Assembly: GCF_024622975.1 (NCBI RefSeq)
Contig: NZ_JANJZT010000002.1
Span: 202,805 to 266,804 of the forward strand
Origin: Blautia caecimuris
GTDB lineage: Bacteria > Bacillota > Clostridia > Lachnospirales > Lachnospiraceae
Direction of reading: 5' to 3'
DNA length: 64,000 bases
This document shows, in pieces, positions 8,192 through 16,971 of this stretch. Numbering within the stretch: the stretch's first letter is position 1; every line of letters starts with the position of its first letter. The translations under genes and the position numbers were made by a program. The notes beneath the pieces were generated by a model that saw only the letters and a program-made list of their open reading frames with translations, was not told the DNA's origin and made no database searches.

Positions 8192-10159
8192 CTACTGATA
8201 CAGTTCTTCAAGAGAGATGTCTTTTGTTTTTACACCCTCTTTTGCTGTTTTTCCATAAGGGAATGCAATCTTATCTTCTCTGGTAATTCCGCCTTTTACA
8301 ATTACAGACATTCCGCCGTTTGCATTTCCGCCAACAGTCAGAGGCTGCTTTTTCAGTACTCCGTTTTCTTCTTTATATACATAATAAGCTCCGTTTTCAG
8401 TTCTTACAAACGCTTTGTCCAGAACAATGACTCCTGAATTATCTGTGCCTCCCTGGATATTAACACTCAGCCAGTCATCCTCTGTTACCTGAACTGATTT
8501 ATCTGTGATTGTGGCACTGTAAGTATAATAAGAAACATTTGGATTTCCCATGCCTGTTCCGTAAACCTCATCCGATACCGGATACTCAGATACATCCACA
8601 ACCTCTGCATCAAAAACTCCGTTTGAGCCGGAACAGTTCAGAATTGTCCCCTCCTGGAGCTTATCCAGAAGCAGTTCGCTGACCGTACCTTTTACATAAT
8701 AGCCTTCTTTGCTTTTTATAGTCATAAATGCATTTCCGTCTGATACTCCTGTAACCGGATCTCCCACTTTTGCAATGGTTCCGTCCAGCTTACTGTAAAT
8801 AACTTCCTTGTTTACCTTTTTTTCCAGCTTGCCAATATCAATGTCGCTCTGTCTGATATCCAGCTTCAGACCTTCTACCTTTGTCTGCTGGATCTTAATG
8901 GCCTCTTCTCTGGAAATGGTCACACCTGGATCGCTGCCGCCCATATCGTCTCCGCCGCCGGGAATCTCAAAATCATCTTCATAGTGAGAAGCGCCCTCAA
9001 GAGTATATTCCACAGAAGCGGTTTCCTCTACCATTTTTTCCAGAAGACTTCCGTCTATCAGATAATAGCCGGTGCAGGATTCTTTTCTGTCAGCAAAATT
9101 CGTGATCGTGTCATTCTGATGAAATTCCAGCTGATACCAGTATCCATTGATTCCCGGTTCCTTTGTTCCATCCGCCTTAAAGCCTGCCATTTTGTTTAAA
9201 AATCCTCCGGTGGCAACGACTTTTCCTTTGGCTGAGCTACAGAGAAATACAAAAGGATCTTCCTCTGTACCTGTTCCTGTAAAAGGAACCGTATCTGCAT
9301 CTAGCTTCTGATAAAACTCCGGTTCACCGTCTGTAATGTCGCTTTCGTGACTGTCCGGTTCCGGATCAATGATCTCAATGTCATTGTCTGAAGGGGTATC
9401 TGTAAATTCTTCATCCGGTGCTTCAGAAGGAAGCGGTTCCGGTGAAGGTGTCGCAGAAGGATCCGGTGTGATCTGTTCCTGATTTCCGTCTCCAAAATCA
9501 ACAAAGCTGTCGTCACCGGAAACTCCCTGATCGCCGGAATCCGGCTGTGCACCGGTGTCTTCCTGATCAGCTCCGGTATCAGAATCACCGGAAGAAAAAT
9601 CATCTTCTGTCACAAGCCCCACATCTGCAGCAGCCAGAATCGGTCTGATTATGGCTGCCAGATAGCTTCCGTTTACGTTTCCTGCTGCCGAGGCCATCTC
9701 AGTATCAGATGTACTGTTGTCCGTCGGCAGATCCGGAAGCCGGCTGTCCTCTTCCTCAATGGGCCCCCCGTTCTTCAGGCTGTTCAGCCTGTTGACAGCT
9801 TTTTCCAGATCCTGCTCCTGCTTCTGTTTTTTTAACTTTGCAATATTCAGTTCCATCTGGACAAGAGTCATGTCAAAGGACATCAGCTTGTCTCCTTTTT
9901 TTACGGTGTCGCCTTTCTGAACATACAGATCCTTGATGATCATATCTTTATCCACCGTTACATTCTGTGTCACATTTGTAACAATATTTCCATCCAGAGT
10001 GGTATCGTCCATATAATAATCAGAGGCCAGGCTGTCCACACTGACTACGCCTACTGTCTCTTTGTTATTACTTTTTAGATAAACTGCTCCACCCGCAGCA
10101 CCTCCTGCCACCAGAGCCACCACAACAACACCTATGATGATCTTTTTGGCATTTTTCAT
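8192..10159 (-). CDS. HlyD/MacA-type adaptor protein with large inserted domain
   Basis: This 655-residue membrane-fusion-type adaptor has an N-terminal TM anchor (~6-27), a first lipoyl half (VDKDMIIKDLYVQKGDTVKKGDKLMSF in two parts), coiled-coil helices near ~100-132 and 415-445, a second lipoyl half (VIYSKLDGTIAKVGDPVTG) and a beta-barrel/membrane-proximal end. The usual hairpin is interrupted by ~270 residues. The first part is acidic Ser/Asp/Pro-rich linker with PDPSATPSPEPLPSE-like repeats. The second is a compact ~110-residue segment (GTEEDPFVFLCSSAKGKV to YYLIDGSLLEKM). Its start overlaps the ATPase stop by 4 bp (ATGA), with GAGGTG upstream. The insert is unusual for MacA proteins and may bind a ligand or envelope component. 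Confidence 0.85.
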   Translation of the reverse strand: MKNAKKIIIGVVVVALVAGGAAGGAVYLKSNNKETVGVVSVDSLASDYYMDDTTLDGNIVTNVTQNVTVDKDMIIKDLYVQKGDTVKKGDKLMSFDMTLVQMELNIAKLKKQKQEQDLEKAVNRLNSLKNGGPIEEEDSRLPDLPTDNSTSDTEMASAAGNVNGSYLAAIIRPILAAADVGLVTEDDFSSGDSDTGADQEDTGAQPDSGDQGVSGDDSFVDFGDGNQEQITPDPSATPSPEPLPSEAPDEEFTDTPSDNDIEIIDPEPDSHESDITDGEPEFYQKLDADTVPFTGTGTEEDPFVFLCSSAKGKVVATGGFLNKMAGFKADGTKEPGINGYWYQLEFHQNDTITNFADRKESCTGYYLIDGSLLEKMVEETASVEYTLEGASHYEDDFEIPGGGDDMGGSDPGVTISREEAIKIQQTKVEGLKLDIRQSDIDIGKLEKKVNKEVIYSKLDGTIAKVGDPVTGVSDGNAFMTIKSKEGYYVKGTVSELLLDKLQEGTILNCSGSNGVFDAEVVDVSEYPVSDEVYGTGMGNPNVSYYTYSATITDKSVQVTEDDWLSVNIQGGTDNSGVIVLDKAFVRTENGAYYVYKEENGVLKKQPLTVGGNANGGMSVIVKGGITREDKIAFPYGKTAKEGVKTKDISLEELYQ

Positions 10160-10836
10160 GATTTCACCTCTTTTTCCTGAAGCACACCATCGCGGATCGT
10201 CACTACCCGTTTTGCATGGGCGGCAATATCCGGATCATGTGTGATCATCAGAACCGTTACACCCTCGTCATTCAGCTTCTGAAAAAGTTCCATTACCTGA
10301 GCGCCTGATTTGCTGTCCAGAGCACCGGTAGGCTCATCTGCCAGAAGAAGCTTGGGGCTGTTTACAATTGCTCTTGCGATAGCTACTCGCTGCATCTGGC
10401 CTCCGGAAAGCTGATTGGGCCGGAAATCCACTCTGTCTGAAAGCCCTACTCTGTCCAATGCTTTCAGCGCTCTTTCCCGGCGTTCCTTTTTTGGCACCTT
10501 TGCATAATTCAGCGGCATCTCCACATTTGCAAGAGCAGACTGCCTTGGAAGCAGATGAAAGCTCTGGAACACAAAGCCGATCTTATTCAGCCTGATATCC
10601 GACATGGCGTTTTCCGAACAGGAACGGATATCCTGCCCGTCCAGAAAAAAGCTGCCCTTCGTAGCCTGATCCAGACATCCGATAATGTTCATCAGCGTTG
10701 TTTTTCCGGAACCCGAAGGCCCCATGATCGCCACATATTCGCCTTCCTCCATGGAAAAATTCACATCTTTCAGAACAGGAACCGTCATCTTTCCCTGAAT
10801 GTAATCTTTATAAATTCCTTTTAATTCAAGAATCAT
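10156..10836 (-). CDS. MacB/LolD-type ABC transporter ATP-binding protein
   Basis: 226 residues from the chosen ATG at 10836, which has ACAGGAGGAATGGA in front. A longer reading frame to 10881 would overlap the upstream gene and lacks a ribosome site. Walker A is GPSGSGKTT (39-47), the signature is LSGGQMQR (143-150), Walker B is LLLADEP (163-169), and the switch histidine follows in MITHD. The sequence type ([34 protein letters not shown]) is that of the LolD/MacB exporters. It powers the permease at 6927-8177 and is co-transcribed with two adaptors. Confidence 0.95.
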   Translation of the reverse strand: MILELKGIYKDYIQGKMTVPVLKDVNFSMEEGEYVAIMGPSGSGKTTLMNIIGCLDQATKGSFFLDGQDIRSCSENAMSDIRLNKIGFVFQSFHLLPRQSALANVEMPLNYAKVPKKERRERALKALDRVGLSDRVDFRPNQLSGGQMQRVAIARAIVNSPKLLLADEPTGALDSKSGAQVMELFQKLNDEGVTVLMITHDPDIAAHAKRVVTIRDGVLQEKEVKS

Positions 10837-10849
10837 TCCATTCCTCCTG

Positions 10850-12376
10850 TTATTCATCGCCTGCCGGAACCAGAACTTCATTCTCAGGAAGAGACGTATC
10901 CGGAACCATTTCTACCATAGAATCCTCCATGCCGCTTCCCATGTCTGAAGAAATACTCTCCTCTTCCGTAACTTCCTCTGCAGGGATATCATCAGCAGAA
11001 ATCTCTTCTGACACTGTCTCCGGTATCTCTGCCGAACCGTCGTCTGCCGGAATTTCCTCCACAGGCGCTTCTGCCGGCTGCGCTCCCTCATCTCCATTTC
11101 CGGTATTCTCCATTTCCAGAGCAGTAAAATCCGTAGCAGCCGCGCTGTTGGTCGTTGTTTTCATTCCCTCCTCATAAAGCTGGGAAGGATAGGCAATGCA
11201 GTCTTTTTTGGTAAGTCCCTCTACGATTTCATATTCACCCAGAGTTTCATCATACTGTCCCAGGATCACGCTTTTCTTTACCAGGCGCTTATCCTTGTCT
11301 GCCGCCCATACATAAGGACTGTTGGTGTCTGCATCCACAATATAAAATTCACTGATCCACAGGCCTTCTTTTTTCTCCTCCTGTCCCTCATCCGGCTCAA
11401 TGTATACATGCTGCCCAAGCATCAGGCCCTCAGAGGACTGCAGTTCCACATAAAAAGGATATGTAGTGGAGGATGTCTGGGAGTCGCCGCTTGCATCCAT
11501 CATTCCCCATGCGTTGCTGCTGCTCTGGGAATTGGTGCTTTCTCTGTCAACACTTCCCATGGTTCCCTTCCATACCTGGTTTTCGTCCACACGGGAACGG
11601 ATGATCACAGGTTCTCCTTCGATAATGCTTCCTACGTTCATCTCATTAACCGTTCCTTTGATCCTGTATGCTCCCGTACTGAGAATGGTAATAAAAGCAT
11701 TCTGACTGCTTTCTCCTGTCATACCAGTATCAGAATAGCTCATATCCTGATCCATATCGTCCATGCCGCTGTCATCTGTTGTAAGCTTTGTGGTATCGAT
11801 CTTCTGGATCACTCCGTCAATAGGACTTCGTACTTCTGTATTTCCCATTGTATTCTGGAGCTTCGTAATCTCCGCCTGCTTGCTTTTCTGACTGTATTCA
11901 TTTTTTTTGAGATTCATTTTATTTGTTTCGATCTCAATGGTATAAGAGAGCTGGTCGTCTTTTTCCGCCTGCTTTTTTTCTTTTTCAAGAGTGGCGATCT
12001 GTTCGCTCAGACTGGCGGCTTCATTTTTCAGACGGTCAAGATCAAGCTGGGTCTCCTCCAGATCCTCCTGGATACTGGTAAGATCATATTCAAAAAGAAG
12101 CTGTCCCTGCTTTACCTCCTCGCCGGTCTTTACTTTCACTGTTTTTACTTTACGTCCGTTTTCCAGCTCTACCTCTTCTGTTTTCTGCGGTTCCACAACA
12201 CCGGCATACCTGTTTGCGATTCCCGCAACGTCTCCGGTGATCTGGCTGATCTCTGTAACATAGGCGGTTTCTCCGCTTTCCTGCTCCTGCCCGAAAAATC
12301 CCAGTTTCCAGCAGACTCCTCCTGCAGCGCCACCAATTATAAGAATCCCCAAAAGGATCAAAATACGTTTTTTCAT
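10850..12376 (-). CDS. HlyD/MacA-type adaptor protein, first gene of pump operon
   Basis: 508 residues from ATG 12376, chosen because the signal anchor KKRILILLGILIIGGAAGG starts there. An upstream GTG frame to 12436 has no ribosome site. GGGAGG lies about 14 nt before this ATG, which is rather far. After the anchor come a lipoyl half (ENGRKVKTVKVKTGEEVKQGQ), a coiled-coil hairpin (~90-160), the second lipoyl half (VRSPIDGVIQKIDT) and barrel domains. A Glu/Pro-rich acidic tail occupies the last ~80 residues. It differs from the second adaptor in lacking the large insert. Two adaptors in one operon could form a mixed assembly. Confidence 0.85.
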   Translation of the reverse strand: MKKRILILLGILIIGGAAGGVCWKLGFFGQEQESGETAYVTEISQITGDVAGIANRYAGVVEPQKTEEVELENGRKVKTVKVKTGEEVKQGQLLFEYDLTSIQEDLEETQLDLDRLKNEAASLSEQIATLEKEKKQAEKDDQLSYTIEIETNKMNLKKNEYSQKSKQAEITKLQNTMGNTEVRSPIDGVIQKIDTTKLTTDDSGMDDMDQDMSYSDTGMTGESSQNAFITILSTGAYRIKGTVNEMNVGSIIEGEPVIIRSRVDENQVWKGTMGSVDRESTNSQSSSNAWGMMDASGDSQTSSTTYPFYVELQSSEGLMLGQHVYIEPDEGQEEKKEGLWISEFYIVDADTNSPYVWAADKDKRLVKKSVILGQYDETLGEYEIVEGLTKKDCIAYPSQLYEEGMKTTTNSAAATDFTALEMENTGNGDEGAQPAEAPVEEIPADDGSAEIPETVSEEISADDIPAEEVTEEESISSDMGSGMEDSMVEMVPDTSLPENEVLVPAGDE

Positions 12377-12460
12377 ATTTTTTATTTTTACCTCCCTGTA
12401 AACAAAGGAACTATCATTACTGTTCACGACCTTCACAGCAACGAACTATCTGACTGTACT

Positions 12461-12466
12461 ATCATA
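12461..12466 (-). promoter_or_regulatory. possible -10 box of the pump operon
   Basis: TATGAT on the minus strand lies 85 bp before the adaptor start. The -35 region at the matching distance (TTTTCT) is poor, so this is weak and may need an activator. Confidence 0.3.
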
Positions 12467-12565
12467 GCAGATTACGCTTTAAAAGAAAAGTCCTGACAAA
12501 AATCACCTGTTGTTTCACAGTTTTTTCATTCTTTTTTAGAAAAATTACACCTAATTTCCGTTTTT

Positions 12566-12594
12566 TTGACTTTTACCCTGTTATCTGGTAAAAT
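12566..12594 (+). promoter_or_regulatory. sigma-A promoter of the lipoprotein gene
   Basis: TTGACT (12566-12571), a 17-bp spacer and TAAAAT (12589-12594) closely match the housekeeping consensus. The start codon follows 32 bp downstream. Confidence 0.75.
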
Positions 12595-12626
12595 GGAGGG
12601 GAATATTTTGGAAAGGAAAGAATCAT

Positions 12627-13817
12627 ATGAAGATCGCAAAAGGTCTGATTCCGCTTCTCGTGCTTATCTTTGCCGTATCAATGATCATCGGCTGTTCCCA
12701 CTCAGATAAGTCAGATGTGGAGGGAGTCATTACAAATGAACTGGATCTCCTGAAAAATCTGGATTCTGATACGGCTCAGAAGTATATTTCCTATCAGGAG
12801 CTGTTTCCGGATGCCACAGAAAAAACCGAACTTTCCAAGGAAGTTGAAGATGTTTTTTCTCTTTTTTTCGAGGATTTTGACTACAAAATCCAACGTATCA
12901 AAGTTGCCAAAGACAAGAAAGAAGCTTCTGCAAACCTGAAGCTCACCACCATTGACGCTCAGGCTCTCGCAAAAGATTACGCGGTTTCTCATCTTGAAAA
13001 CGCAATCCTGCTTGCCGCAGCTTCCTCTTCTCAGAATACAGAAGAAAATTCCGGTTCCCTGGAGGACCGTTATCTCATCCTCAGTGAACTTCTGAAAAAT
13101 AATCAGTATAAAACTGTAGAAACCAGCTGCTCCCTGACCCTTAGCAACCAGGGTACAGAAAAGGAAGAAGAATGGGAAATCAGACGTACTCATGAACTGG
13201 AAAACAGTCTTGTCGGCGGTCTTATCACTTATCTCTCTGACAGTGACCTCCTGACGCCGGAGGAAACACTGACCGTCTATTTAAACACCCTGAAAACTAT
13301 GGATCTGGATCAGATGAGCAACTATCTTGGTCTGGAAAGCCTTCTGAATACTTCAGATGATGCAAAAGCTTCCATTGCCAGCGCTCTGGTGGAACAAATG
13401 CATAAAAACTTTGATTTTAAAATAACCTCTTCTCAGATAAAAAGCTATCAGGCTGCCGTAGAAGCCGAGATCACTACCTTTGACAGCAATGCAATTCTTA
13501 CTGCTTATCAGAAAGAACTGGAAGAATATCTTGCGTCTCCACAGGCAGTCATCGACGGTTCTCAGAAACGATATAATCATTCTCTGGAGCTTCTTCTGAA
13601 AAGCATAGAAAATAATACAAAAACACTGACGCACCCGGCAAGCTTTTCTCTTACCAACGACGGTGCTTCCTGGAAGCTGCAGGATGACGGGCAGGTGATC
13701 GGAGCCGGAATCTTTGGCACTCTCAGCAGTACTCCTGTGGAAGAAGAGCTTTCCCCGGAAGAAAACCCTGAGGAGAATCCTGATTCCTCCGGCGAAAATA
13801 TTTCTGAAGAAAATTGA
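12627..13817 (+). CDS. lipoprotein of unknown function (possibly DUF5105-like)
   Basis: A 396-residue protein with a lipoprotein signal ending in MIIGC (Cys23). The mature part appears to contain two repeated alpha/beta units: residues ~30-200 and ~210-375 both start with a helix followed by a FDFKI/FDYKI strand and an AxxxLxxxI stretch. This recalls duplicated NTF2-like or DUF5105-type lipoproteins of Clostridia, a tentative assignment. The C-terminus is a Glu/Pro/Asn-rich tail. It has its own good promoter and a terminator, so it is a single-gene unit between two leftward operons. Confidence 0.75.
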   Translation: MKIAKGLIPLLVLIFAVSMIIGCSHSDKSDVEGVITNELDLLKNLDSDTAQKYISYQELFPDATEKTELSKEVEDVFSLFFEDFDYKIQRIKVAKDKKEASANLKLTTIDAQALAKDYAVSHLENAILLAAASSSQNTEENSGSLEDRYLILSELLKNNQYKTVETSCSLTLSNQGTEKEEEWEIRRTHELENSLVGGLITYLSDSDLLTPEETLTVYLNTLKTMDLDQMSNYLGLESLLNTSDDAKASIASALVEQMHKNFDFKITSSQIKSYQAAVEAEITTFDSNAILTAYQKELEEYLASPQAVIDGSQKRYNHSLELLLKSIENNTKTLTHPASFSLTNDGASWKLQDDGQVIGAGIFGTLSSTPVEEELSPEENPEENPDSSGENISEEN

Positions 13818-13831
13818 TCTGTTATAGAGCT

Positions 13832-13864
13832 AAAAGGGCTTTCCCAAAACGGAAAAGCCCTTTT
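13832..13864. terminator. bidirectional terminator between lipoprotein gene and aspS
   Basis: Arms AAAAGGGCTTTCC (13832-13844) and GGAAAAGCCCTTTT (13851-13864) form a GC-rich stem with A/T flanks on both sides. It lies between convergent stops at 13817 (+) and 13892 (-). Confidence 0.85.
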
Positions 13865-13891
13865 CTTATTTTACAGTCATCTGACTGTATC

Positions 13892-15688
13892 TTATTCTTC
13901 TGTTTTCTCCGGAGCAGTCTCAAGTCCCAGTTCCTGTAACTGCGCTTCACTGACAACGCTTGGAGACTGTGTCATAAGGCAGGACGCATCTTTCACTTTC
14001 GGGAAAGCGATCACTTCACGGATGCTGTCAACCTTTGTCATCAGCATAACCAGGCGGTCAAGTCCGTAAGCCAGTCCTGCATGAGGCGGAACACCGTATT
14101 TAAAGGCATTCAGAAGGAATCCGAACTGTTCATAAGCAGATTCTTCCGTAAATCCAAGCTTTTCAAACATTTTTTCCTGAATATCATTCTGATGGATTCT
14201 CACACTTCCTCCACCGATCTCATTTCCATTCAGTACAATGTCATACGCTTTTGCACGAACCTTGCCCGGATCTGTATCCAGAAGCGGAAGATCCTCTTCC
14301 ATAGGCATGGTAAACGGATGATGCATGGCAGTAAAGCGGTTCTCCTCTTCGCTCCACTCAAGAAGCGGGAATTCTGTTACCCACACAAAACGATACTCGT
14401 TCTTATCCAGAAGCTCCATCTGTTTTGCAAGCTCCACACGGAGAGCGCCAAGCACATCATAAACTACTTTGTTCTTATCAGCGGCAAAAAGAAGCAGGTC
14501 TCCCGGCTTTCCTTCCATCGCCTGAACAAGAGCGTCCATCTCTTCTTCCTTCATGAATTTGGCAAAAGAGGACTTTCTTGATCCGTCTTCTGCAATAGCA
14601 ATATAGGCGAGACCTTTTGCGCCATATCCCTTTGCAAATTCCACAAGCTTGTCGATTTTCTTTCTGGGCATGGATCCCTGTCCCTCTGCGTTGATTCCGC
14701 GGACAGTTCCGCCTGCTTCAAGAGCGCCCTTAAATACCACAAACTCACAGTCCTTTACTGTTTCGCTGACATCATGAAGCTCCATTCCGAAACGCATGTC
14801 CGGCTTGTCAGAGCCAAAACGGTCCATGGCCTCCTGCCAGGTGATACGCTGGATCGGAAGCTGAACATCCACATCCAGAACCTCTTTAAACAGATATGCA
14901 AGATATCTTTCATTTACATCAATGACATCGTCTACATCCACAAAGGACAGCTCCATATCGATCTGGGTAAACTCCGGCTGACGGTCCGCACGGAGATCTT
15001 CATCACGGAAGCAGCGCGCGATCTGGATATAACGGTCATATCCGGAACACATAAGAAGCTGCTTGTAAAGCTGCGGAGACTGCGGCAGTCCGTAAAAGCT
15101 GCCCGGATGAACTCTGGACGGAACCAGGTAATCTCTGGCGCCTTCCGGTGTACTCTTTCCAAGGATCGGAGTCTCCACCTCCAGGAAACCTTCTTCTGCA
15201 AAGAATTTTCTGGTGAGAGTGGCAACCTGGCTTTTCATCATAAGATTTCTCTGGATATCCGGTCTTCTCAGATCCAGATAACGGTATTTTAAACGGATCT
15301 CATCCTTTGTTTTGCTGTTTTCCTCTATTGGGAAAGGAGGAACCTCTGACTCGGAAAGTACACGAAGCTCATTGGCACGAAGCTCCAGCTCTCCTGTGGC
15401 AAGGTTTTCATTTACGGCCCCGCCTCGTTTTTCTACAATACCGGTAACTGCGATCACAAATTCACTTCTCAGCTTTCCGGCTTTCTCAAAACCTTCTTCA
15501 TCAATACTTCCGTTTTCAAAAATCACCTGCATGATTCCGGAACGGTCTCTCAGATCAACAAATACAAGTCCGCCTTTGTTTCTGGCTTTCTGCACCCATC
15601 CCATCAGAGTCACTCTGCTGCCTGTCATCTCTTTTGTTACTTCCGCACAGCGGCAGGTTCTGTGCAGTCCCTTCATACTTTCAGCCAT
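13892..15688 (-). CDS. aspS: aspartate--tRNA ligase
   Basis: A 598-residue class II aminoacyl-tRNA synthetase that charges tRNA-Asp. It has the N-terminal OB-fold anticodon-binding domain (GWVQKARNKGGLVFVDLRDR), motif 1 near residues 165-190 (FLEVETPILGKSTPEGARDY), motif 2 with CFRDEDLRADRQPEFTQID at ~226-244, the bacterial GAD insertion near 290-420, and motif 3 (GLAYGLDRLVML) near the C-terminus. ATG 15688 is preceded by AAGGAG. It follows hisS by 14 bp and is the last gene of the leftward run. The hisS-aspS order is the usual Firmicute arrangement. Confidence 0.98.
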   Translation of the reverse strand: MAESMKGLHRTCRCAEVTKEMTGSRVTLMGWVQKARNKGGLVFVDLRDRSGIMQVIFENGSIDEEGFEKAGKLRSEFVIAVTGIVEKRGGAVNENLATGELELRANELRVLSESEVPPFPIEENSKTKDEIRLKYRYLDLRRPDIQRNLMMKSQVATLTRKFFAEEGFLEVETPILGKSTPEGARDYLVPSRVHPGSFYGLPQSPQLYKQLLMCSGYDRYIQIARCFRDEDLRADRQPEFTQIDMELSFVDVDDVIDVNERYLAYLFKEVLDVDVQLPIQRITWQEAMDRFGSDKPDMRFGMELHDVSETVKDCEFVVFKGALEAGGTVRGINAEGQGSMPRKKIDKLVEFAKGYGAKGLAYIAIAEDGSRKSSFAKFMKEEEMDALVQAMEGKPGDLLLFAADKNKVVYDVLGALRVELAKQMELLDKNEYRFVWVTEFPLLEWSEEENRFTAMHHPFTMPMEEDLPLLDTDPGKVRAKAYDIVLNGNEIGGGSVRIHQNDIQEKMFEKLGFTEESAYEQFGFLLNAFKYGVPPHAGLAYGLDRLVMLMTKVDSIREVIAFPKVKDASCLMTQSPSVVSEAQLQELGLETAPEKTEE

Positions 15689-15702
15689 GATCTTACTCCT
15701 TT

Positions 15703-16959
15703 TTATAATTTATCCCTGAAAAACTCAACGAATTCAGTATAGCCTTCTGTCATCATCTGTTCTTTCTGGAATTTTTTATTTTTCTTCATAATAGAAATGG
15801 TTACCTGAGTTCCATTTCTTCTTTCCTCTTCAGCCTGCTTCAGAATTGTCAGAAGCTTGTCTGCAGGCATGTTCTTTTCAATGAGATACGCCTTCTTTTC
15901 GCCGGTTCCCGGAACCTCATAGCCTCTTTCCAGAAGCAGCATGACAATTCTTTCAAATCCAATAGAAAATCCGCAGGCGCTTGTGTTCTGTCCTGTAAAT
16001 TTTCCGATCATCTCGTCATAACGTCCGCCGCCGCCTACAGAACCGCCGAATTCATCCATTGCGATCTCAAAGATCGGACCTGTATAATAGGACATTCCCC
16101 GCACCAGCGTAGGGTCAAAGGAAATCTTAAAGTCCGTGCTCTTTACCGCGTCCACAGAAGCGATAATGGTTTCCAGATCCTCTGCAACCTTTGGATCAAG
16201 AACATCCTTCAGCTTTTCTTTAATGTAGCGCACACCCTGGATATCAGAGGTGATCTCACGGAACATGCCAAGATACGTGTCAATGCTTTCTCTTGCAAAG
16301 CCTTCTTTTTCCAGCTCTTCGGAAACTCCCTCAAGACCGATCTTGTCCATCTTGTCAAGGATAATAAACACGGTATCAAAGCTTTCTGCCGGGAATCCGC
16401 TGTACTGAGCCATTGCCTTCAGAATTTTACGGTCATTGATCCTGATGGTAAAATTATGAAAATCCAGTTTGCCCAGAAGTGTTGTGGTTGCCAGCACAAG
16501 CTCAATTTCAGCCAGATAAGTAAGCTCTCCTAAAATATCAATATCACACTGCATAAACTGACGGAAACGGCCTCTCTGAGGGCGGTCTGCTCTCCATACA
16601 TTTCCCATCTGCAGCGCCTTAAAAGGAGCAGGAAGCTCATTGGCATGATTGGAATAATATCTGGAAAGAGGCACTGTCAGATCATAGCGAAGTCCGGAAT
16701 CCACAAGATCCGCTTCCTCCTTTGCGCTTTCCAGCTTCAGCTTTTCTCCTCTTTTCAGGATCTTAAAAATCAGTTTCTCATTTTCGCCGCCCTGCTTGCT
16801 GCTGAGGTTTTCAATATGCTCCACACAGGGAGTTTCAATAGAAGAAAATCCGAATTTCCCATAGGTTTCCCGGATCATATTCATTACATAGTTTCGGATT
16901 TCCATTTCCTTCGGTAAAATATCCTTCATACCGGTTACTGGTTTTTTCTTTAATGCCAT
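15703..16959 (-). CDS. hisS: histidine--tRNA ligase
   Basis: A 418-residue class II synthetase. Motif 2 region KALQMGNVWRADRPQRGRF lies near 115-133, the histidine-A motif LVRGMSYYTGPIFEI near 275-290, a motif 3 glycine-rich segment (SACGFSIGFERIVMLL) follows, and the C-terminal anticodon domain is short. ATG 16959 has GGAGG five bases upstream. The first residues (KPVTGMKDILP) match the family N-terminus, so the start is secure. The upstream HD-GYP gene ends 12 bp before it. Confidence 0.97.
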   Translation of the reverse strand: MALKKKPVTGMKDILPKEMEIRNYVMNMIRETYGKFGFSSIETPCVEHIENLSSKQGGENEKLIFKILKRGEKLKLESAKEEADLVDSGLRYDLTVPLSRYYSNHANELPAPFKALQMGNVWRADRPQRGRFRQFMQCDIDILGELTYLAEIELVLATTTLLGKLDFHNFTIRINDRKILKAMAQYSGFPAESFDTVFIILDKMDKIGLEGVSEELEKEGFARESIDTYLGMFREITSDIQGVRYIKEKLKDVLDPKVAEDLETIIASVDAVKSTDFKISFDPTLVRGMSYYTGPIFEIAMDEFGGSVGGGGRYDEMIGKFTGQNTSACGFSIGFERIVMLLLERGYEVPGTGEKKAYLIEKNMPADKLLTILKQAEEERRNGTQVTISIMKKNKKFQKEQMMTEGYTEFVEFFRDKL

Positions 16960-16971
16960 GCCTGCCTCCTG

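Noticed and set aside
11408..12496. Long + strand open frame (362 codons) opposite the adaptor gene
   Set aside because: It mirrors the minus-strand adaptor, has Phe/His/Leu-heavy composition typical of an antisense shadow, no ribosome site and no recognisable domain.
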